Position numbers and translations under genes: made by a program | Source: GCA-2697345 sp002697345 | Lineage (GTDB): Bacteria; Pseudomonadota; Alphaproteobacteria; Rhodobacterales; Rhodobacteraceae | NCBI GenBank assembly: GCA_943787605.1 | Contig: CALSNB010000002.1 | Coordinates: forward strand, 62,001-126,000 | Direction of reading: 5' to 3' | DNA: 64,000 nucleotides | Notes under the pieces: model-generated | Databases searched by the model: none | Told to the model about the DNA's origin: nothing | What the model saw: only the letters and a program-made list of their open reading frames with translations | Shown here: piece after piece, positions 9,536 to 18,650 of the stretch | How positions within the stretch are numbered: the first letter of the stretch is position 1 | Layout: the number at the start of each line of letters is the position of its first letter

Positions 9536-10708
9536 ATGATAAGACAACCAGGTCGACATTTTTTACAAATTCCAGGCCCAAGTTCAGTGCCAGATCGAAT
9601 TCTGAATGCAATTTCAAGACAAGTGATAGACCATCGCGGTCCAGATTTTGCAGAGCTTGGCACAAGGGTATTAGAGGGTTTGAAGACAGTGTTTAAAACT
9701 GAAAGTAATGTTTTTGTATTTCCTGCGTCGGGTACTGGAGCCTGGGAGGCTGCGTTAGTTAATGTTCTTTCTCCTGGTGATAAAGTGTTGATGTACGAAA
9801 CAGGTCATTTCGCAACACTTTGGAAAAGTATGGCTCAGCGCTTAGGACTCAATGCCCAATTTATTCATGGAAATTGGCGTGGTGGTGCAGATCCAGATAA
9901 AATTGAAGAAGCTTTGCGAGAAGATACTACAGCTGAAATTAAGGCTGTTTGCGTAGTTCATAATGAAACATCAACTGGATCTGTTTCAGACATTCTGTCG
10001 GTTAGAAAAGCCATAGATAATGCTGGTCACTCTGCCCTTTTAATGGTGGATTCAATTTCGGGATTGGCTTCAATTGACTACCAACACGACGAGTGGGGTG
10101 TCGATGTAACCGTTTCAGGTTCTCAAAAAGGCTTCATGCTACCACCTGGGCTTTCTTTCAATGCAGTCAGTAAAAAATCATTGATGGCAAATAAGGTTGC
10201 AAAACTTCAACGATCATATTGGGATTGGGGTGACATGATTGGCCCAAACAAATCTGGTTACTTCCCTTATACTCCAGCAACAAATTTACTCTACGGTTTA
10301 GTTGAATCTATCGATATGCTTCATGAAGAGGGCTTGGAAAATGTTTTTTCTCGACACTCACGCCATGGAGTAACTACCCGCCAGGCTGTCCGAGCTTGGG
10401 GATTGGAAGTACTTTGCAGCGAGCAGGGCGCAGAGAGTGGTGTATTAACCGCTGTGATGCTACCCAAAGGACATAGTGCAGATGCCTTTCGTGAAAAAGC
10501 ATTAACAGAGTTTGGTATTTCACTTGGCAACGGTCTTTCTAAAGTTTCTGACAAAGTGTTTCGCATTGGCCATTTAGGTGATTTTAATGATCTCATGCTT
10601 ATGGCGACCTTGTCTGGTGTTGAGTTAGGTTTAGAAAGCGCTCGTGTTCCGTACAAGCGTGGTGGTGTTCAAGTAGCGTTAGAACAATTAAAGACTTCAG
10701 AGACCTAA
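9536..10708 (+). CDS. Class V aminotransferase, serine-glyoxylate type
   Basis: This PLP enzyme of about 390 residues begins with the family signature P-G-R-H-F-L-Q-I-P-G-P. The Schiff-base lysine is in G-S-Q-K-G-F (about residue 198), preceded by the cofactor aspartate in V-D-S-I-S-G. Serine-glyoxylate aminotransferase turns serine and glyoxylate into hydroxypyruvate and glycine; alanine-glyoxylate activity is the main alternative. A TTG at 9527 is in frame, but I chose the ATG at 9536 because it matches the family N-terminus; neither has a strong ribosome-binding site. The gene is divergent from the D-2-hydroxyacid dehydrogenase, so both may act on C2 acids. Confidence 0.85.
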   Translation: MIRQPGRHFLQIPGPSSVPDRILNAISRQVIDHRGPDFAELGTRVLEGLKTVFKTESNVFVFPASGTGAWEAALVNVLSPGDKVLMYETGHFATLWKSMAQRLGLNAQFIHGNWRGGADPDKIEEALREDTTAEIKAVCVVHNETSTGSVSDILSVRKAIDNAGHSALLMVDSISGLASIDYQHDEWGVDVTVSGSQKGFMLPPGLSFNAVSKKSLMANKVAKLQRSYWDWGDMIGPNKSGYFPYTPATNLLYGLVESIDMLHEEGLENVFSRHSRHGVTTRQAVRAWGLEVLCSEQGAESGVLTAVMLPKGHSADAFREKALTEFGISLGNGLSKVSDKVFRIGHLGDFNDLMLMATLSGVELGLESARVPYKRGGVQVALEQLKTSET

Positions 10709-10765
10709 TACGTGCTTTCTCGTTAAGAACTTAAATTTTTTTAGTTACACTTAAACAATTCACGC

Positions 10766-10998
10766 ATGTCTGAAATAAAATCAAAAATATATATGATATT
10801 TTTGTCATTGGCGGTGGTGTAAATGGTGTGGCTATAGCACGTGATGCTTCTGGAAGAGGATTTAGTCTAGCACTCGCTGAAATGAATGAGTTTGCAAAAA
10901 CAGCTGACGATATACTTTGGTGTCGAACTAAAATAGGATTAAAGATTGACAAAGTTGCAGAAAAAAAACTTAAATCCTTCTTAAAAAAAGATGAATAA
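10766..10998 (+). pseudogene. glpD: Remnant of glycerol-3-phosphate dehydrogenase (glpD)
   Basis: Translation from 10792 gives Y-D-I-F-V-I-G-G-G-V-N-G-V followed by A-R-D-A-S-G-R-G, the FAD-binding N-terminus of GlpD. At about 10880 it jumps directly to F-A-K-T-A-D-D-I-L-W and R-T-K-I-G-L, the C-terminal signature of the same enzyme, and ends at TAA 10996-10998. Functional GlpD has about 500 residues, so some 1.3 kb of the middle has gone. The probable original ATG at 10766 is out of frame with the rest: the AT repeat around 10788-10794 holds one extra AT. The remnant is therefore dead as GlpD. It lies between two intact genes in an otherwise compact area. Confidence 0.85.
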
Positions 10999-11053
10999 TA
11001 GATTGGTATAAAACATTATTTTTTAGATGAACATTTAGAAAAAAGGATTAGCT

Positions 11054-12307
11054 ATGAATGACCGTGATCAAATACTTTCTTGGATTGAGGCAGAAAAGAG
11101 TAATATCATAGGTTTTTTGCAAGACTTTATTCGGGCTAAAAGCCCTAATCCGCCAGGTGATACGACTGAGTCTGCGAACGTCGTAACCAACTTATTGGAT
11201 AAATATGAGGTGCCGTATCGAATTGTTGCCCCTCAACCCACTATGCCAAATATTTTAGGAACCTTTGAAGGAATAAATGAAGGGCGACATTTAGTTTTAA
11301 ATGGGCACATGGATGTATTTCCAGTTGGTCACGATGCGGATAAGGAGGGTTGGACGACAGACCCTTGGGGTGGTGAAATTTTAGATGGAAAAGTCTATGG
11401 TCGGGGCTCATCTGATATGAAATGTGGTACTAGTGCAAGTATCTGGACTTACATTTTCTTAAACAGGCTTAAAGAAAAACTTAAAGGAAAGCTCACTCTG
11501 ACATGTGTTTCTGATGAGGAAACCTTTGGTCCTTGGGGTGCTAGATGGTTAATTGATAATGAACCTGAAGTGTTAGGAGACTGTTGTCTTAACGGCGAAC
11601 CATCTAGCCCATTTACAATACGTTACGGAGAGAAGGGACTTCTCTGGCTTACTTTTACGGTAAAAACTCCTGGTGCTCATGGGGCGTATACGCACATATC
11701 CCCATCTGCGACCCTAATAGCAGCAAAACTTATAAATGAATTAGGTGGTCTGGAGAATATGGTTTTAGATATTCCAAAAGACCTACTTCAAGCTCAAAAA
11801 GAGGCGGAGCCATACTTTGAAAAAGGAATGGGTTTGGGAGCTTCAAAAATTATTTCAAAGGTAACTTTAAATATTGGTATGATTAAAGGAGGTTTGAAAA
11901 CAAATATGATACCAGGAGAATGTACTTTTGAAGCTGACATACGGTTGCCAGTTGGGATTGAAAGTGAAGTTGTAATGGATCAAATTTACAAAATATTAAA
12001 AAACTATCCTGAAGTTACTATGACTGAGGATATGAATAACCCACCTTCGCATTGTGACCCTAATGGGGAGATGTTAGAGATTCTTCAAGATAATGTTGAG
12101 CAGTTAAGAGGCTATCGTCCAGCTCAAGTTGTGAGTATGGGAGGTACTGATGCACGATTGTGGAGGTATAAAGGAATACCGGCATATGTTTATGGTCCAT
12201 TCCCTACTGGTATGGGGTCATTTGATGAAAATGTCCCTATTGATGATTACCTTCATTTGGTTAAAACCCATGCCCTATCTGCGTATGATTACTTAAGTAA
12301 AAGTTAG
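11054..12307 (+). CDS. M20 family metallopeptidase (ArgE/DapE/carboxypeptidase type)
   Basis: This 417-residue zinc hydrolase has the M20 metal and catalytic motifs in order: G-H-M-D-V-F-P near residue 84, G-R-G-S-S-D-M-K-C-G near 118, and S-D-E-E-T-F-G near 154, with the dimerisation lid in the middle. The C-terminal metal-ligand region is G-G-T-D-A-R. The family removes an N-acyl or N-aminoacyl group from a small substrate; members include acetylornithine deacetylase, succinyl-diaminopimelate desuccinylase and several dipeptidases. The nearby MATE and 2OG oxygenase genes do not point to lysine or arginine synthesis, so a catabolic or scavenging role is more likely. AAAAGGA lies upstream of the ATG. 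Confidence 0.85.
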   Translation: MNDRDQILSWIEAEKSNIIGFLQDFIRAKSPNPPGDTTESANVVTNLLDKYEVPYRIVAPQPTMPNILGTFEGINEGRHLVLNGHMDVFPVGHDADKEGWTTDPWGGEILDGKVYGRGSSDMKCGTSASIWTYIFLNRLKEKLKGKLTLTCVSDEETFGPWGARWLIDNEPEVLGDCCLNGEPSSPFTIRYGEKGLLWLTFTVKTPGAHGAYTHISPSATLIAAKLINELGGLENMVLDIPKDLLQAQKEAEPYFEKGMGLGASKIISKVTLNIGMIKGGLKTNMIPGECTFEADIRLPVGIESEVVMDQIYKILKNYPEVTMTEDMNNPPSHCDPNGEMLEILQDNVEQLRGYRPAQVVSMGGTDARLWRYKGIPAYVYGPFPTGMGSFDENVPIDDYLHLVKTHALSAYDYLSKS

Positions 12308-12426
12308 AACTTTAATGAATCTATTCTTTAGATAGAAGCTTTAAAAACCCTGTTCGTTACAATAAATAGTATTAAAACGTCATTCGGTTGTGATACTGAT
12401 CATAGCCCATTCCCTGGGACATACTA

Positions 12427-13767
12427 ATGAAAGAAATAAAAGGTAAGTTTTTAACCGGCTCTCTTATGGGGCATATCTTAAGAATGACGATTACTGGGAC
12501 TGTCGGAATAACATTTATTTTTCTTGTTGACGTAATTAATTTATTTTGGATCTCTTGGTTGGGTAATGTTAAGCTGGTAGCCGCAATGGGATTTGCTTTT
12601 TCAATTCAATTCTTCTCGGTTTCTGTAGGTATAGGTTTGATGATTGCTACTACCGCAGTTGTATCTCGTTCAATTGGTCAAGGAAACCGGGTTTTAGTCA
12701 GAAACCTAGCTACGTCTACAATGATAATTGCCGTAATGACGCAGGTGGCAGTTGTTATTTTAATAGTAATTTTCCGAGAAGATTTCCTTTGGTTTATGGG
12801 GGCTAAAGGTGAAACAGCAAAACTTGCCTCTCGTTACCTTTTATTTTCTCTACCGTCCTTACCAGTGATGGCATTAGGAATGTCAGGTAGTGCTATTTTG
12901 CGTGCTGAAGGTGATGGTGTTGGTGCTATGCTTGTTACAATAATTCCTGGAGTTATTGCAGTATTTATTGACCCATTTTTAATAGTCTTTCTCGGTCTTG
13001 GTCTTGATGGAGCTGCCTATGGGATATGGGTTTCTAGAATTATTATGGCGACTATTGCACTATGGATCGTTTTAAGGACGCATGATTTATTAGCTAGACC
13101 AAACATAAATCAAACTTTGGTAACTATTGTACCATACTTTTCTGTAGCCGGACCAACTATCTTAACACAACTTTCAACACCTGTTGGGAATTATCTCCTG
13201 ACGGGAGTCGTAGCAGGTTTTGGGGATAGTGCTGTCGCTGCATGGGCAGTAATAAACCGAGTAACAGTTCTTTCTTTTGGTGGATTGTTTTCGCTTTCTG
13301 GAGCGATAGGTGGAATATTTGGACAAAATTTCGGTGCCAAGAATTATTTACGCTTGGGTATGACTTTCAGGGATGGTTTAATCTTTTGTTTGGGTTACAC
13401 CGCAATAATTTGGGTTGTTTTATTATTACTAACTGATTTAATAGCAAAAGCCTTTAACCTCGATGATGAAGGAACAAAACTAGTTTGGGTTTTTACACAT
13501 TTTACTCCAGTAGCTTATATTTTCTCAGGAACGATGTTTGTTGCATGCGCAGCCTTTAACAATACTGGGAAGCCGTTATGGTCAACGATGGTGAATTGGC
13601 TCCGAGATGGTGTTTTGACACTTCCTGTGGCCCTGTGGCTTTCTGGTGTATTTGCTTCGTCTGGTGTTATATACGCTCAGTGCTTAGTTTTTATTATTGT
13701 GGGGCTGATCACGACATTATGGGGTTTGGCCTATGTTCGTAAGCTATCTAAATTAGAGGGTATTTAA
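12427..13767 (+). CDS. MATE family efflux transporter
   Basis: This 446-residue protein has about twelve hydrophobic segments in two related halves and the MATE pattern of an opening S-L-M-G-H-I followed by V-D-V-I-N-L-F-W-I-S and G-N-V-K-L-V-A-A. Such transporters export cationic drugs, metabolites or toxic compounds by Na+ or H+ antiport across the inner membrane. It ends three bases before the TTG start of the 2OG oxygenase gene, so the two are probably one transcript. The substrate cannot be inferred; pairing with an oxygenase raises the possibility of export of a modified small molecule. Confidence 0.85.
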   Translation: MKEIKGKFLTGSLMGHILRMTITGTVGITFIFLVDVINLFWISWLGNVKLVAAMGFAFSIQFFSVSVGIGLMIATTAVVSRSIGQGNRVLVRNLATSTMIIAVMTQVAVVILIVIFREDFLWFMGAKGETAKLASRYLLFSLPSLPVMALGMSGSAILRAEGDGVGAMLVTIIPGVIAVFIDPFLIVFLGLGLDGAAYGIWVSRIIMATIALWIVLRTHDLLARPNINQTLVTIVPYFSVAGPTILTQLSTPVGNYLLTGVVAGFGDSAVAAWAVINRVTVLSFGGLFSLSGAIGGIFGQNFGAKNYLRLGMTFRDGLIFCLGYTAIIWVVLLLLTDLIAKAFNLDDEGTKLVWVFTHFTPVAYIFSGTMFVACAAFNNTGKPLWSTMVNWLRDGVLTLPVALWLSGVFASSGVIYAQCLVFIIVGLITTLWGLAYVRKLSKLEGI

Positions 13768-13770
13768 GTT

Positions 13771-14736
13771 TTGAGTTTACTTCCGGTTTTTAATATTGGG
13801 AATTTTTTTCAAGGAACTGAGGCAGAGAAAGTAAACTTTGGCCGTGAGATAGATAGCATATGCAAAAACACTGGCTTTATAGCATTGCAAAATCATGGAG
13901 TGCCTAAGCAGATAATTGATAATGTATGGAATGATACTCAAAATTTCTTCTGTTTGTCTATGAAAGAGAAAAATAAAATCAAACCACCTTTTGAAGGTTA
14001 TCCATATGGCTATATTGGTCTTGGAAAGGAAGCACTAGCTGCATCAAAAGGGGTAGTAACTCCAACAGATCTTAAAGAGAGTTTTAATGGTGGACCTTTA
14101 ATGAAACCTAAGGGCATTACAGATCCGGATGCTTTATCGTTTTGTTATGCGGATACGATCTGGCCAGATAAGCCCGATACTTTTAGATGTTCCTGGGAAG
14201 CCTATTACAATGAAATGGAGAAGCTAGCAGCTAGAGTTATGATAGTTTTCACATATGCACTTGGAATAGATAGTGATTTCTTTGCAAAATACATTGATAA
14301 CCCAATATCAGCCTTAAGAGCTTTAAATTATCCTGAACAAAAAATGGGAGTCGAAGAAAATCAGTTAAGAGCTGGCGCACATAGTGATTATGGAAGTTTA
14401 ACTATTCTATTACCTCAAGAAGGTTCCACGGGTTTGGAAATTCTCTCTCCTACCAATGTTTGGGAGTCTGTGCCCACTGTGCCCAATACTTTTATTATCA
14501 ATATTGGCGATTTAATGGCAATGTGGACAAATGACAGATGGGTTTCAACTCTTCATAGGGTAGTAAATTCTGGGTCTAAAAAAAAACGGCAATCTTTAGC
14601 ATATTTTCATCAACCTAATTGGTCGGCTGAAATCACTTGTTTAAGCTCCTGCCTTGGTCATAACGAAGAAGCAAGGTATCCAACCACGTTATCGGGCCCC
14701 TATCTAATGGAGAAATTTAAATCTACAAATAAGTGA
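13771..14736 (+). CDS. 2-oxoglutarate/Fe(II)-dependent oxygenase, isopenicillin N synthase family
   Basis: This 321-residue double-stranded beta-helix enzyme has the complete iron triad, H204-x-D206 and H262, and the 2-oxoglutarate-binding R273-x-S275. The N-terminus has the DIOX_N pattern (G-F-I-A-L-Q-N-H-G-V). These enzymes hydroxylate, desaturate or oxidatively cleave small molecules; bacterial members of this branch are mostly of unknown substrate. The start is TTG at 13771, three bases after the MATE stop, consistent with translational coupling. Family length is normal (about 310-350 residues). The partner MATE gene may export the product or a related compound. Confidence 0.85.
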   Translation: MSLLPVFNIGNFFQGTEAEKVNFGREIDSICKNTGFIALQNHGVPKQIIDNVWNDTQNFFCLSMKEKNKIKPPFEGYPYGYIGLGKEALAASKGVVTPTDLKESFNGGPLMKPKGITDPDALSFCYADTIWPDKPDTFRCSWEAYYNEMEKLAARVMIVFTYALGIDSDFFAKYIDNPISALRALNYPEQKMGVEENQLRAGAHSDYGSLTILLPQEGSTGLEILSPTNVWESVPTVPNTFIINIGDLMAMWTNDRWVSTLHRVVNSGSKKKRQSLAYFHQPNWSAEITCLSSCLGHNEEARYPTTLSGPYLMEKFKSTNK

Positions 14737-14790
14737 TGTTTATGTAATTTCAAAAAAATTTATTTAACTCGACTTTAAGTTTAATAGTTT

Positions 14791-15450
14791 TCAAATTTTA
14801 GAAAAAAATTGTTTCAACCAATACATAAACATTGAAATGAATGGGCCAATAGATAGAGCAAATAATACCGTGCCTACCCCTAAAGTACCGCCTAGTAACC
14901 ATCCGCAAAAAACAACGGTTAATTCGATACTGTTTCGTACAACTGACACGGGGAAGTTGGTCACTTTTTGTAACCCGGTCATTAGGCCGTCCCTTGGGCC
15001 TGGTCCTAAGTTTGCAATAAGATATATTGCGCTTCCTAGTCCAATCAGAATTATACCCATAATTGCTTGAGCCAATTTAAAATAAAATGCCTCAAAGGTG
15101 GGAAGGTAAGGTAATGCATAATCTAGAGCAACGGCAACAACAACTGCGTTAATCACTGTTCCTATACCAGGAACTTGTTTAAGTGGAAACCAGGCCATTA
15201 ATACAATTAGACTTGCTACAAAAGTAGCGGTCCCAATGCTGCAACCAGTTGTGTGAGCCGCTCCTTGGGCGAGAACAGTCCACGGACTAACTCCCACGCC
15301 AGCTACGACTAAAAGTGCTTCCCCTAAGCTAAAAAGGGAAATTCCAAACAGTAAAATAACTACTGAAACAAGGGGTGGCCGAATGGTTAATGGTTTAGGT
15401 GAGGTCCAGAATAAAGTTGGAATTTCTTTGATTGATAAGAAGTCTAACAT
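14791..15450 (-). CDS. YczE/YitT-like integral membrane protein
   Basis: This 219-residue protein has five to six hydrophobic segments and the motif G-V-G-V-S-P-W-T-V after the first helix, repeated in altered form as L-G-P-G-P-R-D-G-L-M in the middle. That pair of G-x-x-P-x motifs is typical of the YczE/YyaS/YitT family of uncharacterised bacterial membrane proteins, sometimes next to transcription regulators or transporters. No ligand is known. A possible 46-residue membrane peptide gene lies 30 bases upstream on the same strand. It converges on the 2OG oxygenase gene with no evident terminator. Confidence 0.75.
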   Translation of the reverse strand: MLDFLSIKEIPTLFWTSPKPLTIRPPLVSVVILLFGISLFSLGEALLVVAGVGVSPWTVLAQGAAHTTGCSIGTATFVASLIVLMAWFPLKQVPGIGTVINAVVVAVALDYALPYLPTFEAFYFKLAQAIMGIILIGLGSAIYLIANLGPGPRDGLMTGLQKVTNFPVSVVRNSIELTVVFCGWLLGGTLGVGTVLFALSIGPFISMFMYWLKQFFSKI

Positions 15451-15480
15451 TCTTTGTGTACTAATTCTTTAGATAAGTTC

Positions 15481-15621
15481 TTATTCATTAATAAGACTTT
15501 CAGGAGTATTATGATTAAAGTAATTAAGTAAGTCTAAGAAGGAGTAACCCATTACTGTTAGGACAAACAGTAATGGTACTAATATACATAGTAGGTAAAA
15601 TATTATTTGGACTCTTGTCAT
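15481..15621 (-). CDS. Possible 46-residue single-helix membrane peptide
   Basis: On the minus strand an ATG at 15619-15621 opens 46 codons ending at 15481. The product has one strongly hydrophobic segment (residues about 6-26, including F-Y-L-L-C-I-L-V-P-L-L-F-V-L) and a short polar tail. The start overlaps, as ATGA, the stop of a 19-codon open stretch upstream. No convincing ribosome-binding site is seen. An 11-bp perfect inverted repeat (15549-15559 with 15566-15576) lies inside it and could instead be the true signal here. It would lie in the same transcript as the YczE-like gene. Treat as tentative. Confidence 0.3.
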   Translation of the reverse strand: MTRVQIIFYLLCILVPLLFVLTVMGYSFLDLLNYFNHNTPESLINE

Positions 15622-15862
15622 AGGGAGTCTTTTAAGAAAAGTGTAACCAAGTTTAAAGGCTTTAATTTTTTGAACATAAAAAAACTGAATAAAGGCCGTG
15701 TTAAATTTTTGTATAAATAATTTACCCTATTAATTGGACAGCATCATAATCAATTAATCATTGAGGATTATGTTCTCTTCAGATTAACTATCGGGTTGAC
15801 AATTTTTCTAATATAGAGCGGTGTGTAATGAAATTAGAGAGATCTTTATGAAAGCTCACTAA

Positions 15863-16784
15863 ATGTTTCTTGAACTTCCTGTTCGATTTAAAAGTAATCA
15901 AGCTCGAGCCATTTTTCTTCTTTTGGTTTCAACCGCTATGTTCACCGGCATGGCTATATGTATTCGAAAGTCTGCACTCAGCATACCTATTTTTGAAGTT
16001 GTTTTCTTTCGCAATTTTTTAGCTGCGATAATAATGGTGCCTATCCTTAGATCAAAGGGTTTTGGTGTCACTAAAAATGAACAACCCTAAACTATTTTTT
16101 ATACGGGCACTTTTTGGTAGTATTGGGATGATCGCTGGATTTTCAGCATTGACATTAATTCCCTTGGCTCAAGTTACGGCTATTGGTTTTAGCACACCAA
16201 TCTTTTTAACTATTGGAGCAATAATTTTTTTAAGGGAGGTAGTAAAGGTTCGAAGAATAATTGCAATTGCCGTTGGTTTTTTGGGTATGTTAGTAATTAT
16301 ACAACCTGGCGTTGTTCCTATATCATTGGGTATTGTGCTCGCCGTTTCTGCTGCCCTTTGCCATTCTATCAATGGAATAGTTATTAAAAAACTTACACGA
16401 AGTGAATCTCCTGATTCCATAGTGGCATGGATGGTTATTATGCTTATACCTATTACACTTGTTCCAGCAATTGCATCATGGGAGTGGCCAAATTTTGAAA
16501 CTTGGTGTTACCTTTGGATGATGGCCCTATTTGGAACGTTAGCTCACATGTCTCTAACAAGAGCATATTCTTTAACGGAAATTACTAGTTTACAACCATT
16601 GGAGTTTGTTAAGTTACCATTGGCTGCTGTTATGGCGTGGCTTATATTTTCAGAAGTGCCTGGTATTTGGACGTGGCTTGGGGGAATTATTATCTTTACT
16701 TCTACGGCTTACATTACGCATCGAGAAGTACAGGTTGCGAAGTCAAGTCGACCAAATCACGGTTATCGCGAAAGTAAATTTTAA
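15863..16784 (+). pseudogene. DMT/EamA family transporter, single-base frameshift
   Basis: Two overlapping open frames encode adjoining parts of one EamA/RhaT-type drug/metabolite transporter. The first (15863-16090) gives the first two helices and stops at TAA 16088-16090; the second frame continues the same protein to 16784 with about eight more helices. Dropping one base in the CCCTAAA run near 16087 restores a continuous N-E-Q-P-K-L-F-F-I-R-A junction and a full-length protein of about 306 residues with ten helices. It is either a recent pseudogene or a sequencing/assembly error. The rest of the coding sequence is intact, with no other stop. The start at 15863 has no clear ribosome-binding site. 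Confidence 0.7.
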
Positions 16785-16928
16785 TAAAAAATTTAACTTT
16801 ACTCAACTATTAAGCTTTTAATAGAGTATTTTATAATAATTGCTCTTAAAGAAAATAAAGTTAAATCCACTCTTTAAATTTTGTTATTTTTCACGTAACC
16901 AACTGGAAAAATATTTAAGAAAGCTCCC

Positions 16929-18539
16929 ATGATTCAAAAAACTCTGTTGCGTGATTTTTCACGATCTCTGAATTCTTTCTGGAGCACTAAGTCCAATATA
17001 GGCATTCTTCAAATTCAAACAGAAATACTATCTGGCTTAACTGTCTCGTTAGCGTTGGTTCCTGAAGCAATAGCTTTTGCTTTTGTTGCGGGTGTTACCC
17101 CTATGGTTGGATTATATGCCGCTTTTATCGTGGGGTTGATAACAGCAGTTTTTGGAGGAAGACCCGGAATGATATCTGGTGCTACGGGTGCTCTTGCGGT
17201 CGTTATGGTTTCTTTAGTGGCGACGCATGGTGTGGAATATCTTTTTGCAACGGTGGTTCTTATGGGGTTACTTCAATTTGGTGCAGGCGTTATGCGCCTT
17301 GGAAAATTCATCAGAATGGTTCCACACCCTGTAATGTTAGGGTTTGTGAACGGTCTCGCTGTAGTAATATTCTTAGCTCAACTTGAGCAGTTTAAAATAT
17401 CATCAGGTGAGGGCCAACACATTTGGATGGCTGGAGAAATGTTGTGGATAACCTTAGCGCTTGTGGCAGGTACAATGGGGCTAATTTGGCTCACTCCTAA
17501 AGTGTCTAGGGCGATCCCAGCTCCGTTAGTTGCGATCTTTGTTGTCGCAGCAGTCGTTATAGTGTTCGATCTCAATATTCCGCGAGTTGGAGATTTAGCT
17601 TCTGTAGCAGGAGGCCTTCCAGAGTTCCATATACCCATTATTCCTTTCACTTTTGAAGCGTTGTTAATTATTTTACCGTACTCTCTGATTTTAGCTTTAA
17701 TAGGACTAATTGAAAGTCTTCTAACTTTAAATTTGGTTGGAGAAATTACTGGTAAAAGAGGTGGGGCTTCCCAGGAATGTTTAGCTCAGGGAACAGCTAA
17801 TATAGTAACTGGGTTTTTTGGAGGAATGGGAGGGTGTGCGATGATAGGTCAATCTATGATTAACGTGAACTCGGGTGGTCGCACTCGGATTTCTGGAATC
17901 TGTGCTGCTTTATTTTTACTCAGCTTTATCTTGTACGGTAGTTTTATAATTGAGTTGATCCCCTTAGCTGCATTAGTGGGTGTAATGTTTATGGTAGTAA
18001 TTGGAACATTTGCTTGGAACTCGTTAAGATTATTGTTCGTCGTACCTCGAGCTGATGCATTGGTTATTATATTAGTGACTGTCGTTACTGTTCTTGAGGA
18101 TCTTGCAATTGCAGTAATAGTGGGAGTGATTGTCTCTGCACTTGTTTATGCCTGGAACGCCGCTTCACGTATCCATGCGGTCGTAAGACCATCTATAACT
18201 GAGAAGGGGGCACGAGTGTATGAGATTGAGGGCCCATTATTTTTTGGATCAGCTGTAAGTTTTACAGAACTGTTTGTGCCATCGAATGACCCTGACACTG
18301 TTATCTTAGACTTTATGAAGTCAAGAGTTGTTGATCAAAGTGCATTACAGGCTATCGAAGCTATTGCAGAAAAATATGAGATGTTAGGTAAACGAGTTTT
18401 ACTTCGACATTTATCAATAGAGTGTCATCGACTATTAAATAAGTCAGGTCAATTAACTTTAAAGAATAATGACGATCCAGATTATGAATTAGCTGTTGAT
18501 TATAATGTAAGAATAGGACGCTTTTCGGGAGCACACTAG
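16929..18539 (+). CDS. SulP/SLC26 family anion transporter with STAS domain
   Basis: This 536-residue protein has the SulP core of about 10-14 helices (residues about 30-410), with the family signatures V-S-L-A-L-V-P-E-A-I-A-F-A near 45 and G-G-M-G-G-C-A-M-I-G-Q-S near 300, and a C-terminal cytoplasmic STAS domain (about 420-530). SulP proteins move sulfate, bicarbonate, C4-dicarboxylates or other anions, usually coupled to Na+ or H+. Substrate is not clear from sequence; the E-A-I-A-F-A pattern is common in a branch widespread in marine bacteria and often called sulfate permease. It appears to be a single-gene unit, with gaps of 144 and 111 bases on either side. Confidence 0.88.
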   Translation: MIQKTLLRDFSRSLNSFWSTKSNIGILQIQTEILSGLTVSLALVPEAIAFAFVAGVTPMVGLYAAFIVGLITAVFGGRPGMISGATGALAVVMVSLVATHGVEYLFATVVLMGLLQFGAGVMRLGKFIRMVPHPVMLGFVNGLAVVIFLAQLEQFKISSGEGQHIWMAGEMLWITLALVAGTMGLIWLTPKVSRAIPAPLVAIFVVAAVVIVFDLNIPRVGDLASVAGGLPEFHIPIIPFTFEALLIILPYSLILALIGLIESLLTLNLVGEITGKRGGASQECLAQGTANIVTGFFGGMGGCAMIGQSMINVNSGGRTRISGICAALFLLSFILYGSFIIELIPLAALVGVMFMVVIGTFAWNSLRLLFVVPRADALVIILVTVVTVLEDLAIAVIVGVIVSALVYAWNAASRIHAVVRPSITEKGARVYEIEGPLFFGSAVSFTELFVPSNDPDTVILDFMKSRVVDQSALQAIEAIAEKYEMLGKRVLLRHLSIECHRLLNKSGQLTLKNNDDPDYELAVDYNVRIGRFSGAH

Positions 18540-18650
18540 CCTGTTAAGACGTTAGCTAAGAAAGTATGTAAGTTAGCGCCTTACTTTGGTACTTGTGTTA
18601 ATGTACTGAATGGTATCAATATATATTCTTAGTATAAAGGAGAAAATAAT

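Noticed and set aside
15796..15830. TTGACA upstream of the DMT transporter as a -35 box
   Set aside because: No -10-like hexamer occurs at 16-19 bases; TGTAAT lies at 22 bases, so I did not call a promoter.
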